The position numbers and the translations under genes are program-made. A stretch of 43,818 nt of DNA from NCBI GenBank assembly GCA_021806235.1, contig JAJZXU010000022.1:76606-120423 (forward strand). Reading direction: 5' to 3'. This stretch comes from Thermoplasmata archaeon. Lineage in GTDB: Archaea; Thermoplasmatota; Thermoplasmata; Thermoplasmatales; Thermoplasmataceae. Under the pieces are notes generated by a model. The model saw only the letters and a list, made by a program, of their open reading frames with translations, was not told where the DNA came from and did no database searches. Positions 26,450 to 35,067 of the stretch are shown piece after piece (the stretch's first letter is position 1; each line of letters opens with the position of its first letter).

Positions 26450-27055
26450 TCATTTAACCCCGGAATAAATACGCTTTTCCATCATTGCTATAGTTGAGGA
26501 TATAGCTATCAGGAGTATGGCCAGAATAACCATGGCAAGGCCGGTAGCCTCAACATACCACGAAAGGGTGATCGTATATACCAGTACGCCGAACGCCCCA
26601 ATTGTTGTACCGGTGCCTGCAAATGCCACAATAATGTTTTTCAGGGTGTTCTGTTCCCTGACAAAGTAGATAAATACAAGTAATATCCCTGCAAGCAATG
26701 GCATAAGGAAAAAGGCAAATAGCAGATGACCGTTTGTAAACGCCTGGTCATATAGATATCCTGCCCCTCCAGCAGGCGGGGTACCCGGAGACCCGAAACC
26801 ATAATATGTTTCGTTGAATTCCATGGAATAACCCACTCCTATCATCACAGCCATAGTTGCCATCCATATATACATCTCCAGCGCCTGCAGTAATCTTTCA
26901 GGCTTCTTTAAAGAGAGGGCATAATAAAGGCCAGCTATAGAAATAAGGGCACCGGCCCCAATCAGACCGGTCTGGCTGTCATCAAGGGCAAGACCGTTCA
27001 TCCCCCCTGTTCCGGATACAAATAATGTAGGAATGGAATAGGTACCAAAGGCTGA
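26450..27055 (-). pseudogene. C-terminal part of a polytopic membrane protein split by a transposon remnant
   Basis: The longest ATG-started frame (26450-27001, 183 residues) has five or six membrane helices, but the frame stays open upstream through SAFGTYSIPTLFVSGTGG without a start, up to the TnpB-type remnant. It therefore looks like the severed second half of the gene at 27224-28063. A histidine in TNGHLLFAFFLMP and Gly/Pro-rich loop PGTPPAGGAG are notable. The ATG at 27001 could allow a shortened product. Family not recognised; a haem-binding membrane protein is one possibility. Confidence 0.6.
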
Positions 27056-27059
27056 TGTG

Positions 27060-27272
27060 ACATCCTCCCACGACTAAAGCCGTGGGCTTCCTGTTTCATC
27101 GACAGTGCCTCTTTCATGTATTCCAGAGGTCTTACTCCATCTCCCGCCACCATTTTTGGGTGGTTTATCAGGCTTCAAATCCCCACTGCCCGTGGGTACT
27201 CAAGTATGTAAGTACTTATTCATTTATATATGTTCGCTTTCATCCCACCCATAAATGGGGTGGGTTTTCTCG
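27060..27272 (-). mobile_element. Deleted TnpB-type IS200/IS605 element (MITE-like) splitting a membrane-protein gene
   Basis: About 210 bases with an end hairpin at each side: CCCACG/CGTGGG-type at 27067-27086 (right end by tnpB orientation) and CCCACCC/GGGTGGG at 27244-27264 (left end). Between them lie further stems: CCTCT/AGAGG (about 27109-27129), CCACC/GGTGG (27147-27163), CCCAC/GTGGG (27182-27196) and GTACT/AGTAC (27196-27216). No transposase is present. The membrane-protein frame is open right up to both sides, which marks this as an insertion. Confidence 0.72.
27074..27199 (-). pseudogene. TnpB C-terminal fragment (IS200/IS605 family)
   Basis: The minus-strand frame reads 41 residues beginning VPTGSGDLKP and ending TVDETGSPRL, then TAG inside the terminal hairpin. 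Such a low-complexity tail ending in a short SP-R/L motif over the right-end hairpin is typical of TnpB proteins. All catalytic parts are gone. In intact TnpB loci this 3' end also encodes the guide-RNA scaffold. Confidence 0.65.
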
Positions 27273-28063
27273 CTCACTGTGATAAAATAAAGATAACTCA
27301 TGGAAATGACTCCAAATACTGAAATCAAAAGGCTGACATTTACTATTCCTCTTTTCATGGCTGATAATTTTTCATAGCCAATGTAAATTGCAGCCAGGGC
27401 TACGATCACTCCCATTACTGCTGGCAGCATCTGATGCGAATGTGAAGTAAAAATATTGCCCAGGAAAGTATTCAATCCTCCCCATGCGATTACATAATTA
27501 TTGAACCATGGAACTGAGGCAAAGCCAAATAGAAAACCATATTCATAGATTACTCCCATTAGCGATGCAATTATGCCGGATACTGTGCCCACAAGAAGAA
27601 GGGCATATGCACCCCAGATTTTTCGAAATTTTTCCCTGTCATGGAATGGCATGAGAATAAGCGATACAAGAAATATAACTGCAAGAATGATCATCCATAC
27701 ATCCCTAATAGCCTGAAGGGCGTAGTCAATATTTGCAAAACGTGCCGGATAATAAAAGGCTATTCCTAAAGCACTGATGAGTAAAAATGGATATGTACCA
27801 ATATTTACAATTTTTCTTTCAAATGGCAGGAGATTCAGAAGTTCAGAAGAATATATAAACAGAAGAAAAACAAATGGTATCATTATCGTGTGGATATAAT
27901 TAACCATATCAGGGGTAAAATCCCCAAGTTTGAACCAGCTAACGCCTGGCAATAATGGACCTATTAAAAGAAACAGGGTAATATAAATAAAGACTGACAT
28001 GGAATTATACCGCGGGCTTAAAATAAAATTTTTACCAGCATAACCGTTAAAGACTCCATGCAT
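27224..28063 (-). pseudogene. N-terminal part of the split polytopic membrane protein
   Basis: A 279-codon frame with about seven membrane helices. The last 15 or so residues (about from SEKTHP on) are read from the left hairpin of the inserted element, so the true gene ran on into 26450-27055. Histidines in or near helices are seen in VNYIHTIMIP and TSHSHQMLPAV, which could be haem or metal ligands, but spacing does not let me name a family. The gene shares the less AT-rich composition of the radical SAM gene next to it. The shortened protein may or may not still work. Confidence 0.6.
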
Positions 28064-28244
28064 ATAAAGTTTATATAGATTTAATTATTAAATATTGTGA
28101 TTTTAACTATGGTAGAAATAAACCACCATGAATTGTAAAAAGGAAGGACACAGTGTAAAAACAGCTATTATAAACCTACTGACGGGAAGATATTATAATA
28201 CTCTGCCGGTAACATAAATAATACGCCATATTGGAATGAAAATA

Positions 28245-30092
28245 TTAAACCCTATTGAAGGATATTTTATATTTTGGTGGTATAAACAGTATATTTTTAA
28301 TTTTTGTTACCCTGTTATTATGTATTTTATATGTTGCATAACCGAGATTTGTATTATTATATGCTATTACTTTTATTGTAACATTCCCGGGTATATTTTC
28401 GCCCCTTACTGGATATAGATAAAATGTCTTTGTCTGGCCCGGTGATATTGAATTATTGCTGACATTAAATAGATAACCATTATAATTTGTTTCGTTTACC
28501 ATGGCACGGAAATAAAGATTTTTATCTGAACTACCACTATATGTTAAATTAACCGCTATATATTTTATACTGCCACCTTTAATCTCTGGTTTTATGGAAT
28601 TTATATTTACCTTATTGACATGGTAATAATTAATGCCCGAAAATATAACCACAATTATTACAATAAATATGAATGCTATATATGCAAACCTTTTCAATTT
28701 TTTATAGTTTATTTTTTTAATGCTTATAAGATCTTTACCATAGTTTATATCCTCTATAACCAGTAATGATAATACTGGCCAGTATATGAAATATCCCGGC
28801 AGTACACGGTAATTAAAGAAAAAGATTAAAACCGGAAATACAAATAGTTCATATTTTAATAAATCATAATATTTTATATAAATAATTATTGACATTATAA
28901 ATACCAGGGTGAATACAATGGTAAAGGCAGTATATGGAATGTAAATATAACCCATGAATGAAAGCTGCGATATGCCATAGCCTATGCCTATTAGACGGTT
29001 TAATTCGGGTGATAAAACATTAGTAATATATGTAACTGGACTTAAAATAATAAAATAACCGTTTATTATTAAAAAAACTGCAGATGCAATTAAAAGCCAC
29101 TGAATAGCCTTTTTTAATCCCCTTTCACGGTAAATCATATATATAATAAATGGAAAAATAAAAATGGGGAACTGCTTTGCGGATATGGATAAACCAAAAA
29201 ATATTCCGGATAAAAATGGATTTTTATAGAGAAAATAATATGAAATCATTAAAGATGAAACCCATAATATGCCTATTATGGCATCAACCGCAGAGTACAT
29301 ATACACAAAATTCATTATAATTGCCATTACCCCCAGCAATGCCAGTTTTTTATCCTGGAATTTTTTATACACTAAGATTAACGGTATAATAGATAATAAT
29401 CCTATCATGGCATTATCCAGCCTGCCTATAAAAAAATATGGTATGTATGCAATAAAAGCCAGTGCAGGATATCCCATAAATGTTATTACTGCGCCATATG
29501 TTGTTGGTGTTGTATAGTCAAGGTTAAAATTTTTATAAATGGAGAAAATATTTGCTGTTGTTGAATGTATATACGGATTTAAACCACCTAAAAATTGTTT
29601 TGCCGAGTATAGATCTATTAAATATTCATCATCTACTGAAAGGTTTATCAGTAAGGTTGTTATTATTATTCCTGCGGATAACGTTAAAATAAACAGCAAT
29701 ACTATTATCCCAATATTTTTTTGAGTGAAAAAATCTTTATCTAACAGTTTATAATTGTTTTTATCATAATAATGTTCCATCAGTAGTACTACTGCAATAA
29801 TAAAAATAATTATAATTATTTTAAGGTAAATATTTCTTAAAAGATTTACTATCAGTAAAACAGGCAATAAAAAAATTAGATACCTTAAAAGATGAATATA
29901 ATTTTCGTGAATCTTTATTTTAGCATTGATACTGGATAAAAATAGAAATATAAATGAAAATATTATGAAAAAAGATTCTAATAGTATTGCATATATATTA
30001 AAATAACCATAAAGACCCCATAGAATAAATGGTATAAGCATAGACATTGTCGAAATTTCATTTAATATTATCCGGTATTCTTTATCGTTCAT
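28245..30092 (-). CDS. GT-C-type membrane glycosyltransferase with a C-terminal beta domain
   Basis: The 615-residue protein has about 13 membrane helices. The first large outer loop contains VDDEYLIDLYSAKQFLGGLNPYIHST, matching the acidic residue plus GxNPY pattern of lipid-phosphate-sugar-dependent GT-C enzymes (GT39/GT87-like). After the last helix (about residue 490) a 120-residue tail with many Asn and Thr and alternating strands looks like an extracellular Ig-like domain with possible N-glycosylation sites. It would transfer sugar from a polyprenyl-phosphate donor at the outer face. GTGAT lies before the ATG. Confidence 0.72.
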   Translation of the reverse strand: MNDKEYRIILNEISTMSMLIPFILWGLYGYFNIYAILLESFFIIFSFIFLFLSSINAKIKIHENYIHLLRYLIFLLPVLLIVNLLRNIYLKIIIIIFIIAVVLLMEHYYDKNNYKLLDKDFFTQKNIGIIVLLFILTLSAGIIITTLLINLSVDDEYLIDLYSAKQFLGGLNPYIHSTTANIFSIYKNFNLDYTTPTTYGAVITFMGYPALAFIAYIPYFFIGRLDNAMIGLLSIIPLILVYKKFQDKKLALLGVMAIIMNFVYMYSAVDAIIGILWVSSLMISYYFLYKNPFLSGIFFGLSISAKQFPIFIFPFIIYMIYRERGLKKAIQWLLIASAVFLIINGYFIILSPVTYITNVLSPELNRLIGIGYGISQLSFMGYIYIPYTAFTIVFTLVFIMSIIIYIKYYDLLKYELFVFPVLIFFFNYRVLPGYFIYWPVLSLLVIEDINYGKDLISIKKINYKKLKRFAYIAFIFIVIIVVIFSGINYYHVNKVNINSIKPEIKGGSIKYIAVNLTYSGSSDKNLYFRAMVNETNYNGYLFNVSNNSISPGQTKTFYLYPVRGENIPGNVTIKVIAYNNTNLGYATYKIHNNRVTKIKNILFIPPKYKISFNRV

Positions 30093-30283
30093 TTATATCA
30101 CATAACCACGGCATGAGATTATAATAGCTGGGTTTTAATCTAACATCGTTATATTAATCTTTTTAATATATTTATTGTACATGACCATGACCATCCATGG
30201 TTATATAAATACGGAATGCAAGTTATTACCTTCAAACTATAATCCGGGAAACAATTTAATATTTTGTTGTATTATGTACAGTT

Positions 30284-31072
30284 ATGATACCCCGAGTTAT
30301 GTCTGTTGCCTCCACGGATTCTGGCGGTGGAGCAGGAACAATGGCGGATTTAAAGACATTTACTGCCTTAAAGGTTTTTGGTACAGCTGTTGTTGTGTCA
30401 TTAACCGCACAGAATAGCGTTTCTGTAAAATCAATATACGAACTACCATTAAAATTTATAGATGACCAGTTTGATGAAATTCTGGATGATATAGGTACAG
30501 ATGCCGCTAAAACAGGAATGCTATATTCATCCAGTATAATAAGTGAAGTTGCGGATAAATTTATTCAGTATGGTGTAAAAAACATTGTTATAGACCCTGT
30601 AATGATTTCAAAAACAAATGTGAGGCTATTAAAGGAGGATGCGATAGATACCATGGTAAATAAACTTATGAAAATAGCATGCCTGATAACACCAAATATA
30701 CCTGAAGCGGGGGTTATCTCAAAAAGTAAAATAAATAATTATAATGATATAAAAAATGCCGCTAAAATAATTTATAACAGTATTAATACAAAGGTTTTAA
30801 TTAAGGGTGGGCATTATAATTCATATTTTTCAGATGATATTCTGTATGATGGAAATGAGTTTTATGAATTTAAAAGGAAAAGAATAGATACAAAAAATAC
30901 ACATGGCACCGGTGATACACTGTCGTCTGCAATTGCATCCTATATGGCTAAGGGTATGCCGCTAAATGAAGCAATAGGGAATGCAAGGGAATATGTAGAG
31001 GGAGCTATTAAAAACTCATTTCCAATGGGTAAGGGCTATGGCCCTTTAAATCATTTCTGGGTGATAAAATGA
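30284..31072 (+). CDS. thiD: Hydroxymethylpyrimidine (phosphate) kinase
   Basis: The 262-residue ribokinase-fold enzyme phosphorylates HMP and HMP-P for thiamine synthesis. Visible: ASTDSGGGAGTMADLKTF at the start, VVVSLTAQNS, DPVMISKTNVRLL, TPNIPEA, and the catalytic HGTGDTLSSAIAS near the end. Usual family members have the same length; bacterial or archaeal ThiD-ThiN fusions are longer, so no ThiN domain here. I searched the 190 bases upstream for a TPP riboswitch and found no CTGAGA-type core. The stop overlaps the next ATG (ATGA). Confidence 0.92.
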   Translation: MIPRVMSVASTDSGGGAGTMADLKTFTALKVFGTAVVVSLTAQNSVSVKSIYELPLKFIDDQFDEILDDIGTDAAKTGMLYSSSIISEVADKFIQYGVKNIVIDPVMISKTNVRLLKEDAIDTMVNKLMKIACLITPNIPEAGVISKSKINNYNDIKNAAKIIYNSINTKVLIKGGHYNSYFSDDILYDGNEFYEFKRKRIDTKNTHGTGDTLSSAIASYMAKGMPLNEAIGNAREYVEGAIKNSFPMGKGYGPLNHFWVIK

Positions 31073-32097
31073 TAGGTAAAATATCAAGAGATTTTTTTGA
31101 GAAAAATATTATAAACAGGATAGGAAAGACTAGGGAAGAGGTTGTTGTTCCACCTAAAAATGGTGTTGATGTTGGAATAGTGAAGGTTGGGAATAAATAT
31201 ATGGTACTGACAACGGATCCGTTATATATTGATAAAACATTCGGATTAAAAAAGGCTGCATGGTTTGCATTCCATATACTGTTATCTGATATGTACACCT
31301 CTGGAATAAGGGCAGATTATATGAGCATAGATTTAAATCTACCATTAAATATAAAGGATGAGGAATTTAATGAGATCTGGGATGTTATAAATGAAGAGTC
31401 CTTAAAATATAACATAGAAATAGTAACAGGACATACGGCAAGGTATGCAAACACAGATTATCCAATGCTTGGCGGTGTTACACTGGTAGGTATCGGTGAT
31501 AATTATATAACAACTGAAAATGCAAAAATTAATGATAAAATAATAATGACAAAAACATGTGCCCTTGAAGCATCTGTTGTATTATCATATACCTTTCCCC
31601 AGTATGTTAAGGACAAACTGGGAACAGATACATTAAGTGATCTAAATAACATGTTTTACGATATGTCCTGCATACGTGAGGAGGAACTGTCAATAGATTA
31701 TGGCATAGATAAGATAACATCAATGCACGATGCAACAGAGGGTGGTTTATTAAACTCAATTTACGAGATAGGAATAGCATCTAATAATGGATTATTGGTA
31801 AATATGGAAAAAATAATAATAAATGATAATGTAAAAAAAATCTGTAAACTATTCAATATAAATCCATTGAGGTCTATAAGTGAGGGCACATTACTGATAA
31901 CGGTAAAAAATGAATATGCAGATGAATTCCTTAATATACTTAGAGAGAATAAAATAGAATCCGAAATAATAGGTGAAATAAAGGACAAATCATACGGAAT
32001 AAAAATAATGGAAAACGATAATTATTATGATATAAAGCCCGAAGATGACCAGTTCTGGTCCGCAATAATAAGTGGAACTAAGGATAATTTAAAATAG
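31069..32097 (+). CDS. AIR-synthase-fold protein (HypE/ThiL/SelD superfamily)
   Basis: The 342-residue protein has the PurM-like ATP-binding fold: GKISRDFFEKNII at the start, VGIVKVGNKYMVLTTDPLYI, TGHTARYANTDYPMLGG and SMHDATEGGLLNSIYEIG. These match HypE-like proteins, but the C-terminal HypE cysteine motif is absent and no hydrogenase genes are near. Pairing with thiD through an ATGA overlap suggests a thiamine-linked kinase role such as thiamine monophosphate kinase, an inference only. Confidence 0.75.
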   Translation: MIGKISRDFFEKNIINRIGKTREEVVVPPKNGVDVGIVKVGNKYMVLTTDPLYIDKTFGLKKAAWFAFHILLSDMYTSGIRADYMSIDLNLPLNIKDEEFNEIWDVINEESLKYNIEIVTGHTARYANTDYPMLGGVTLVGIGDNYITTENAKINDKIIMTKTCALEASVVLSYTFPQYVKDKLGTDTLSDLNNMFYDMSCIREEELSIDYGIDKITSMHDATEGGLLNSIYEIGIASNNGLLVNMEKIIINDNVKKICKLFNINPLRSISEGTLLITVKNEYADEFLNILRENKIESEIIGEIKDKSYGIKIMENDNYYDIKPEDDQFWSAIISGTKDNLK

Positions 32098-33255
32098 AAC
32101 ATCCCCAATATTCATGGCATTATATTTTAAATCCATATCAAGATCCTTCAACATATTTCCTGTCAGAATTGATGCAACAGTATCACTTTTGCCTATTATA
32201 TTGCTATCCCTTAATTTTTTTACTCCGGCTAAAGATGCAGCGGATGCCGGTTCACAGCCAATTCCAGACCCATCTATTATTCTCTTTGCTTCCATTATTT
32301 CCTTATCGGATACCTTCTCAACAATTCCCTTTGTAAATTCTATGGATCTTTTCGCCTTCTTAAAATTTACAGGGTTGCCTATTCTTATTGCCGATGCTAT
32401 TGTTTCTGCCTTAACAGGTACTATCTTATCCATTTTACCGTTTATATAATCATAAAACGGTGATGCACCTTCTGCCTGTATTGCTATTAATTTCGGAACC
32501 TTTTTTATTTTGTCCATGGATTTCAATTCCATCAGGGCTTTGCCAAACGCTGATGTATTACCCAGGTTTCCCGCAGGAAATGATATAAAATCCGGTTCCA
32601 GTTTTTCCATTATCTCAAATATTATTGTTTTCTGGCCTTCTATTCTCCATGGATTCAATGAATTTAAAACATAAAAATCATCTCTTTTTTTCAATGTTTC
32701 CCTGACATTTGCCATGGCTGTATCGAAATCCCCGTTTATATTAACTATATTGGCACCGTATGCTATTGCCTGAAATAATTTATTTTTTGATATCCTGCCT
32801 TCCGGTATAAGTACATAGCTATTGATACCGGCGAATGAACTGTAACTTGCCGCAGCAGCAGATGTATTACCGGTAGATGCACATAATGTTTTCTTAAAAC
32901 CCAATCTCATTGCCTCAGAAACTGCAACCGTCATACCCCGGTCTTTAAAAGAGCCGGTGGGGTTTTCTCCCTCGTGTTTTAAAAATATATTTTCTATTCC
33001 CGAGTAATCAGATATTTTAAAATTTTTATACAAATTTGTGTTTCCTTCCCTCTTTGTTACTATATATTTTTTGTCTATTCCCGGGTGTATTAAATTTTTA
33101 TATTTCCAGACGCCGTCATAATTGGATAACTCAAAATTGTCGAGATCATTCTGAATAATATCTAAAATATTACCGCATTTATCACATAAATAACTACTCC
33201 TATTTATATCATACTCGCTGTTACATACAGGGCATCTTAATATTGAATAAACCAT
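32089..33255 (-). CDS. thrC: Threonine synthase
   Basis: The 388-residue PLP enzyme converts O-phosphohomoserine to threonine. An N-terminal zinc ribbon holds Cys8, Cys11, Cys24 and Cys27; the PLP lysine is Lys104 in NPTGSFKDRGMT; ASTGNTSAAAASY and FPAGNLGNTSAFGKA are the phosphate and cofactor loops. Length fits archaeal members. It converges with the AIR-synthase-fold gene, with nine bases of 3' overlap, and has its own TATA element. Confidence 0.93.
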   Translation of the reverse strand: MVYSILRCPVCNSEYDINRSSYLCDKCGNILDIIQNDLDNFELSNYDGVWKYKNLIHPGIDKKYIVTKREGNTNLYKNFKISDYSGIENIFLKHEGENPTGSFKDRGMTVAVSEAMRLGFKKTLCASTGNTSAAAASYSSFAGINSYVLIPEGRISKNKLFQAIAYGANIVNINGDFDTAMANVRETLKKRDDFYVLNSLNPWRIEGQKTIIFEIMEKLEPDFISFPAGNLGNTSAFGKALMELKSMDKIKKVPKLIAIQAEGASPFYDYINGKMDKIVPVKAETIASAIRIGNPVNFKKAKRSIEFTKGIVEKVSDKEIMEAKRIIDGSGIGCEPASAASLAGVKKLRDSNIIGKSDTVASILTGNMLKDLDMDLKYNAMNIGDVLF

Positions 33256-33276
33256 TGAATGGTTAATGATAAATCC

Positions 33277-33284
33277 TATAAATT
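33277..33284 (-). promoter_or_regulatory. TATA element of thrC
   Basis: TTTATAGG on the minus strand is centred about 25 bases before the thrC ATG at 33255, consistent with a leaderless transcript. It lies in the gap just after the Sec61-beta gene. Confidence 0.4.
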
Positions 33285-33302
33285 TTTTGTTATTTTTGGT
33301 AA

Positions 33303-33470
33303 TCAGATTGGCCAGAAAACTTTAGCAAGTTCAACTATTACCGCCATTGCTATTCCCATGTAAATGATTAACTTTGGATCTATAGCAGGACCTTTTATTT
33401 CCTCCTCGTTGAAATACCTTATCAACCCTGCTCCCGACTGGAAGTTTTCATTGTTATTATCTTTAGCCAT
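33303..33470 (-). CDS. secG: Preprotein translocase Sec61-beta subunit
   Basis: This small gene encodes 55 residues. It begins MAKDNNNENF, continues with SGAGLIRYFNEEE, the hallmark of archaeal Sec61-beta, then KGPAIDPKLIIYMGIAMAVI and a single C-terminal membrane helix (about residues 33-52) ending FWPI. It is the small peripheral subunit of the SecYE translocation pore, anchored by its tail with the N-terminus in the cytoplasm. A TATA-like run lies at 33491-33500. Confidence 0.93.
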   Translation of the reverse strand: MAKDNNNENFQSGAGLIRYFNEEEIKGPAIDPKLIIYMGIAMAVIVELAKVFWPI

Positions 33471-33529
33471 ATGATGAATAATTTAAAACTATAATTTAAA
33501 TGTTGTTATTATACTGGAATATTTATAAA

Positions 33530-34123
33530 TTAAAATTTCAGTTTGTTATAATTTTTGTATAAATCTTCTATAAAATTATCCTCATTGCAATTTTGAATGA
33601 ATAACTTACATTCAGTGTTATATGTCCTTATTATAAAAAAATTGCATTTAAAGTCTATATTTTCATGAACGCTAAGGGTTATTCTGGCGTTTTTCTGTGA
33701 TATCTCTATTATATTATTTATATTTATAGTTAAAAATGGCATATCAGATAATATATGGGTTTCAAAAAGCTGGTAAAAATAAAGAGAATAACTATCCATA
33801 ACAATTTTTGCTTCTATATTTTTATTTTTTATAATTTTTTTTATCACATTATAATTATTGTTTTTTACAAGGGCATTAAAATTATTATCCATCCCATTTA
33901 TATCATTTAAACTATATTTTTTTACCTTTTTTATAAAAAGTGCTTCGGATAAATGATTATAATATGTAAATGGAAATATCGTAATTGATCCTATTATGAT
34001 GAATAATACAATGGTATAAAACATATAATAAAATGCGAAATCCTTATATCTATATGACATAAAATATGCTATAATTAAGGATGATGCAAAGCATGAAACG
34101 AAATAATAGGTATTTTTTATCAT
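33530..34123 (-). CDS. Membrane-anchored protein of unknown function
   Basis: A 197-residue protein with two N-terminal membrane helices (about residues 5-22 and 32-52) and a soluble domain of mixed helices and strands that faces the cytoplasm if both helices cross. The layout recalls small PH-like membrane proteins, but I see no conserved motif and do not assign a family. A TATA-like run (about 34136-34145) precedes the ATG. Base use matches the neighbours. Confidence 0.65.
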   Translation of the reverse strand: MIKNTYYFVSCFASSLIIAYFMSYRYKDFAFYYMFYTIVLFIIIGSITIFPFTYYNHLSEALFIKKVKKYSLNDINGMDNNFNALVKNNNYNVIKKIIKNKNIEAKIVMDSYSLYFYQLFETHILSDMPFLTININNIIEISQKNARITLSVHENIDFKCNFFIIRTYNTECKLFIQNCNEDNFIEDLYKNYNKLKF

Positions 34124-34247
34124 TGTATAATATAAATTTATATATTATACTAATATTTATTGCCTGCAGGCGGTATTATTTCTGTAAATAATAAAAAAAC
34201 ACAGTTAATTATAATAATTTAAATAATATTTTTCCATTAACTAAAAG

Positions 34248-35060
34248 GTGAAATTAAATAAAAATAGGATTTATAAAAATGCATGGATTATTGCTGTTTT
34301 AATCATAATATTAATTTTTATATCCCTTACATTATATTCCGGGGTTTTCCCACCGGCTTCCGTTGTTGAATCATACAGTATGGAGCATTCAAGCACATGG
34401 CAGTACGGGATGATCGATGAGGGCACAGTGGTATTTGTGAAAAAGGTAACGGCTATAAACGAAATAAAAACGTATGTAACCGGTAGTGAACATAACTACA
34501 CAAGTTATGGCGAATATGGAAATGTGATACTGTACCATGACTACGGAAACGGCAAAACTATTATTCACAGGGCAATGTTTTATCTATACTGGAATAATGC
34601 AATGCCAGAAATACGCGGATACCATAACCAGAAAGATATTACAGTTAATAAAAATTTCATATTAATGAAGGATGTTGGTTATGCACATAGAAATCTAATT
34701 GTAAATATTTCTGGCCTTAAAAACGAGTCGGGATTTATAACTGCTGGTGACCATAATCTAGCATGTCTGCCTAATTATGCACCGTATTATAATAAAACAT
34801 ATAATGCGTATTATGCATCTGATCAAGCTTTATTCCATATAAAACCAGTTAAATTATCCGATATAGTTGGTATAGCATATGGTTATATACCATGGTATGG
34901 ACTTATAAAACTTAATGTTATGAGAGCGGAGGGGAAATGGCCACTTGAATATGCAGATCATGTACCGGAATATTCCTATGCCGGCTTATTCATATCACTG
35001 GCTGCGATACTGACACTTATACTGTTTCCGTATAAAAAAATCTTTAAGAGGAATAAATAG
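34248..35060 (+). CDS. Signal peptidase I, archaeal type (S26B)
   Basis: The 270-residue protein has a membrane helix at about residues 12-31 and another near the C-terminus (about 243-262). Catalytic features: Ser44 in VVESYSMEHSST, His107 in IIHRAM (His replaces the bacterial Lys) and Asp168 in AGDHN. It removes signal peptides outside the membrane. The only plausible start is GTG at 34248. The domain between the His and Asp boxes is longer than in typical archaeal enzymes, which may be a local feature of this order. Confidence 0.88.
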   Translation: MKLNKNRIYKNAWIIAVLIIILIFISLTLYSGVFPPASVVESYSMEHSSTWQYGMIDEGTVVFVKKVTAINEIKTYVTGSEHNYTSYGEYGNVILYHDYGNGKTIIHRAMFYLYWNNAMPEIRGYHNQKDITVNKNFILMKDVGYAHRNLIVNISGLKNESGFITAGDHNLACLPNYAPYYNKTYNAYYASDQALFHIKPVKLSDIVGIAYGYIPWYGLIKLNVMRAEGKWPLEYADHVPEYSYAGLFISLAAILTLILFPYKKIFKRNK

Positions 35061-35067
35061 TTAAAAT

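Noticed and set aside
27169-27196. T-loop-like sequence suggesting a tRNA
   Set aside because: TTCAAATCC occurs within the TnpB-type relic, but no acceptor, D or anticodon stems fit around it.
30093-30283. TPP riboswitch upstream of thiD
   Set aside because: The CTGAGA core and the partner motif of thi-box RNAs are not visible; only a short ACCATG-type repeat occurs.
30175-30417. 80-codon plus-strand frame over the thiD start
   Set aside because: Overlaps thiD in another frame and is rich in Cys and Trp as by chance; thiD motifs are certain.
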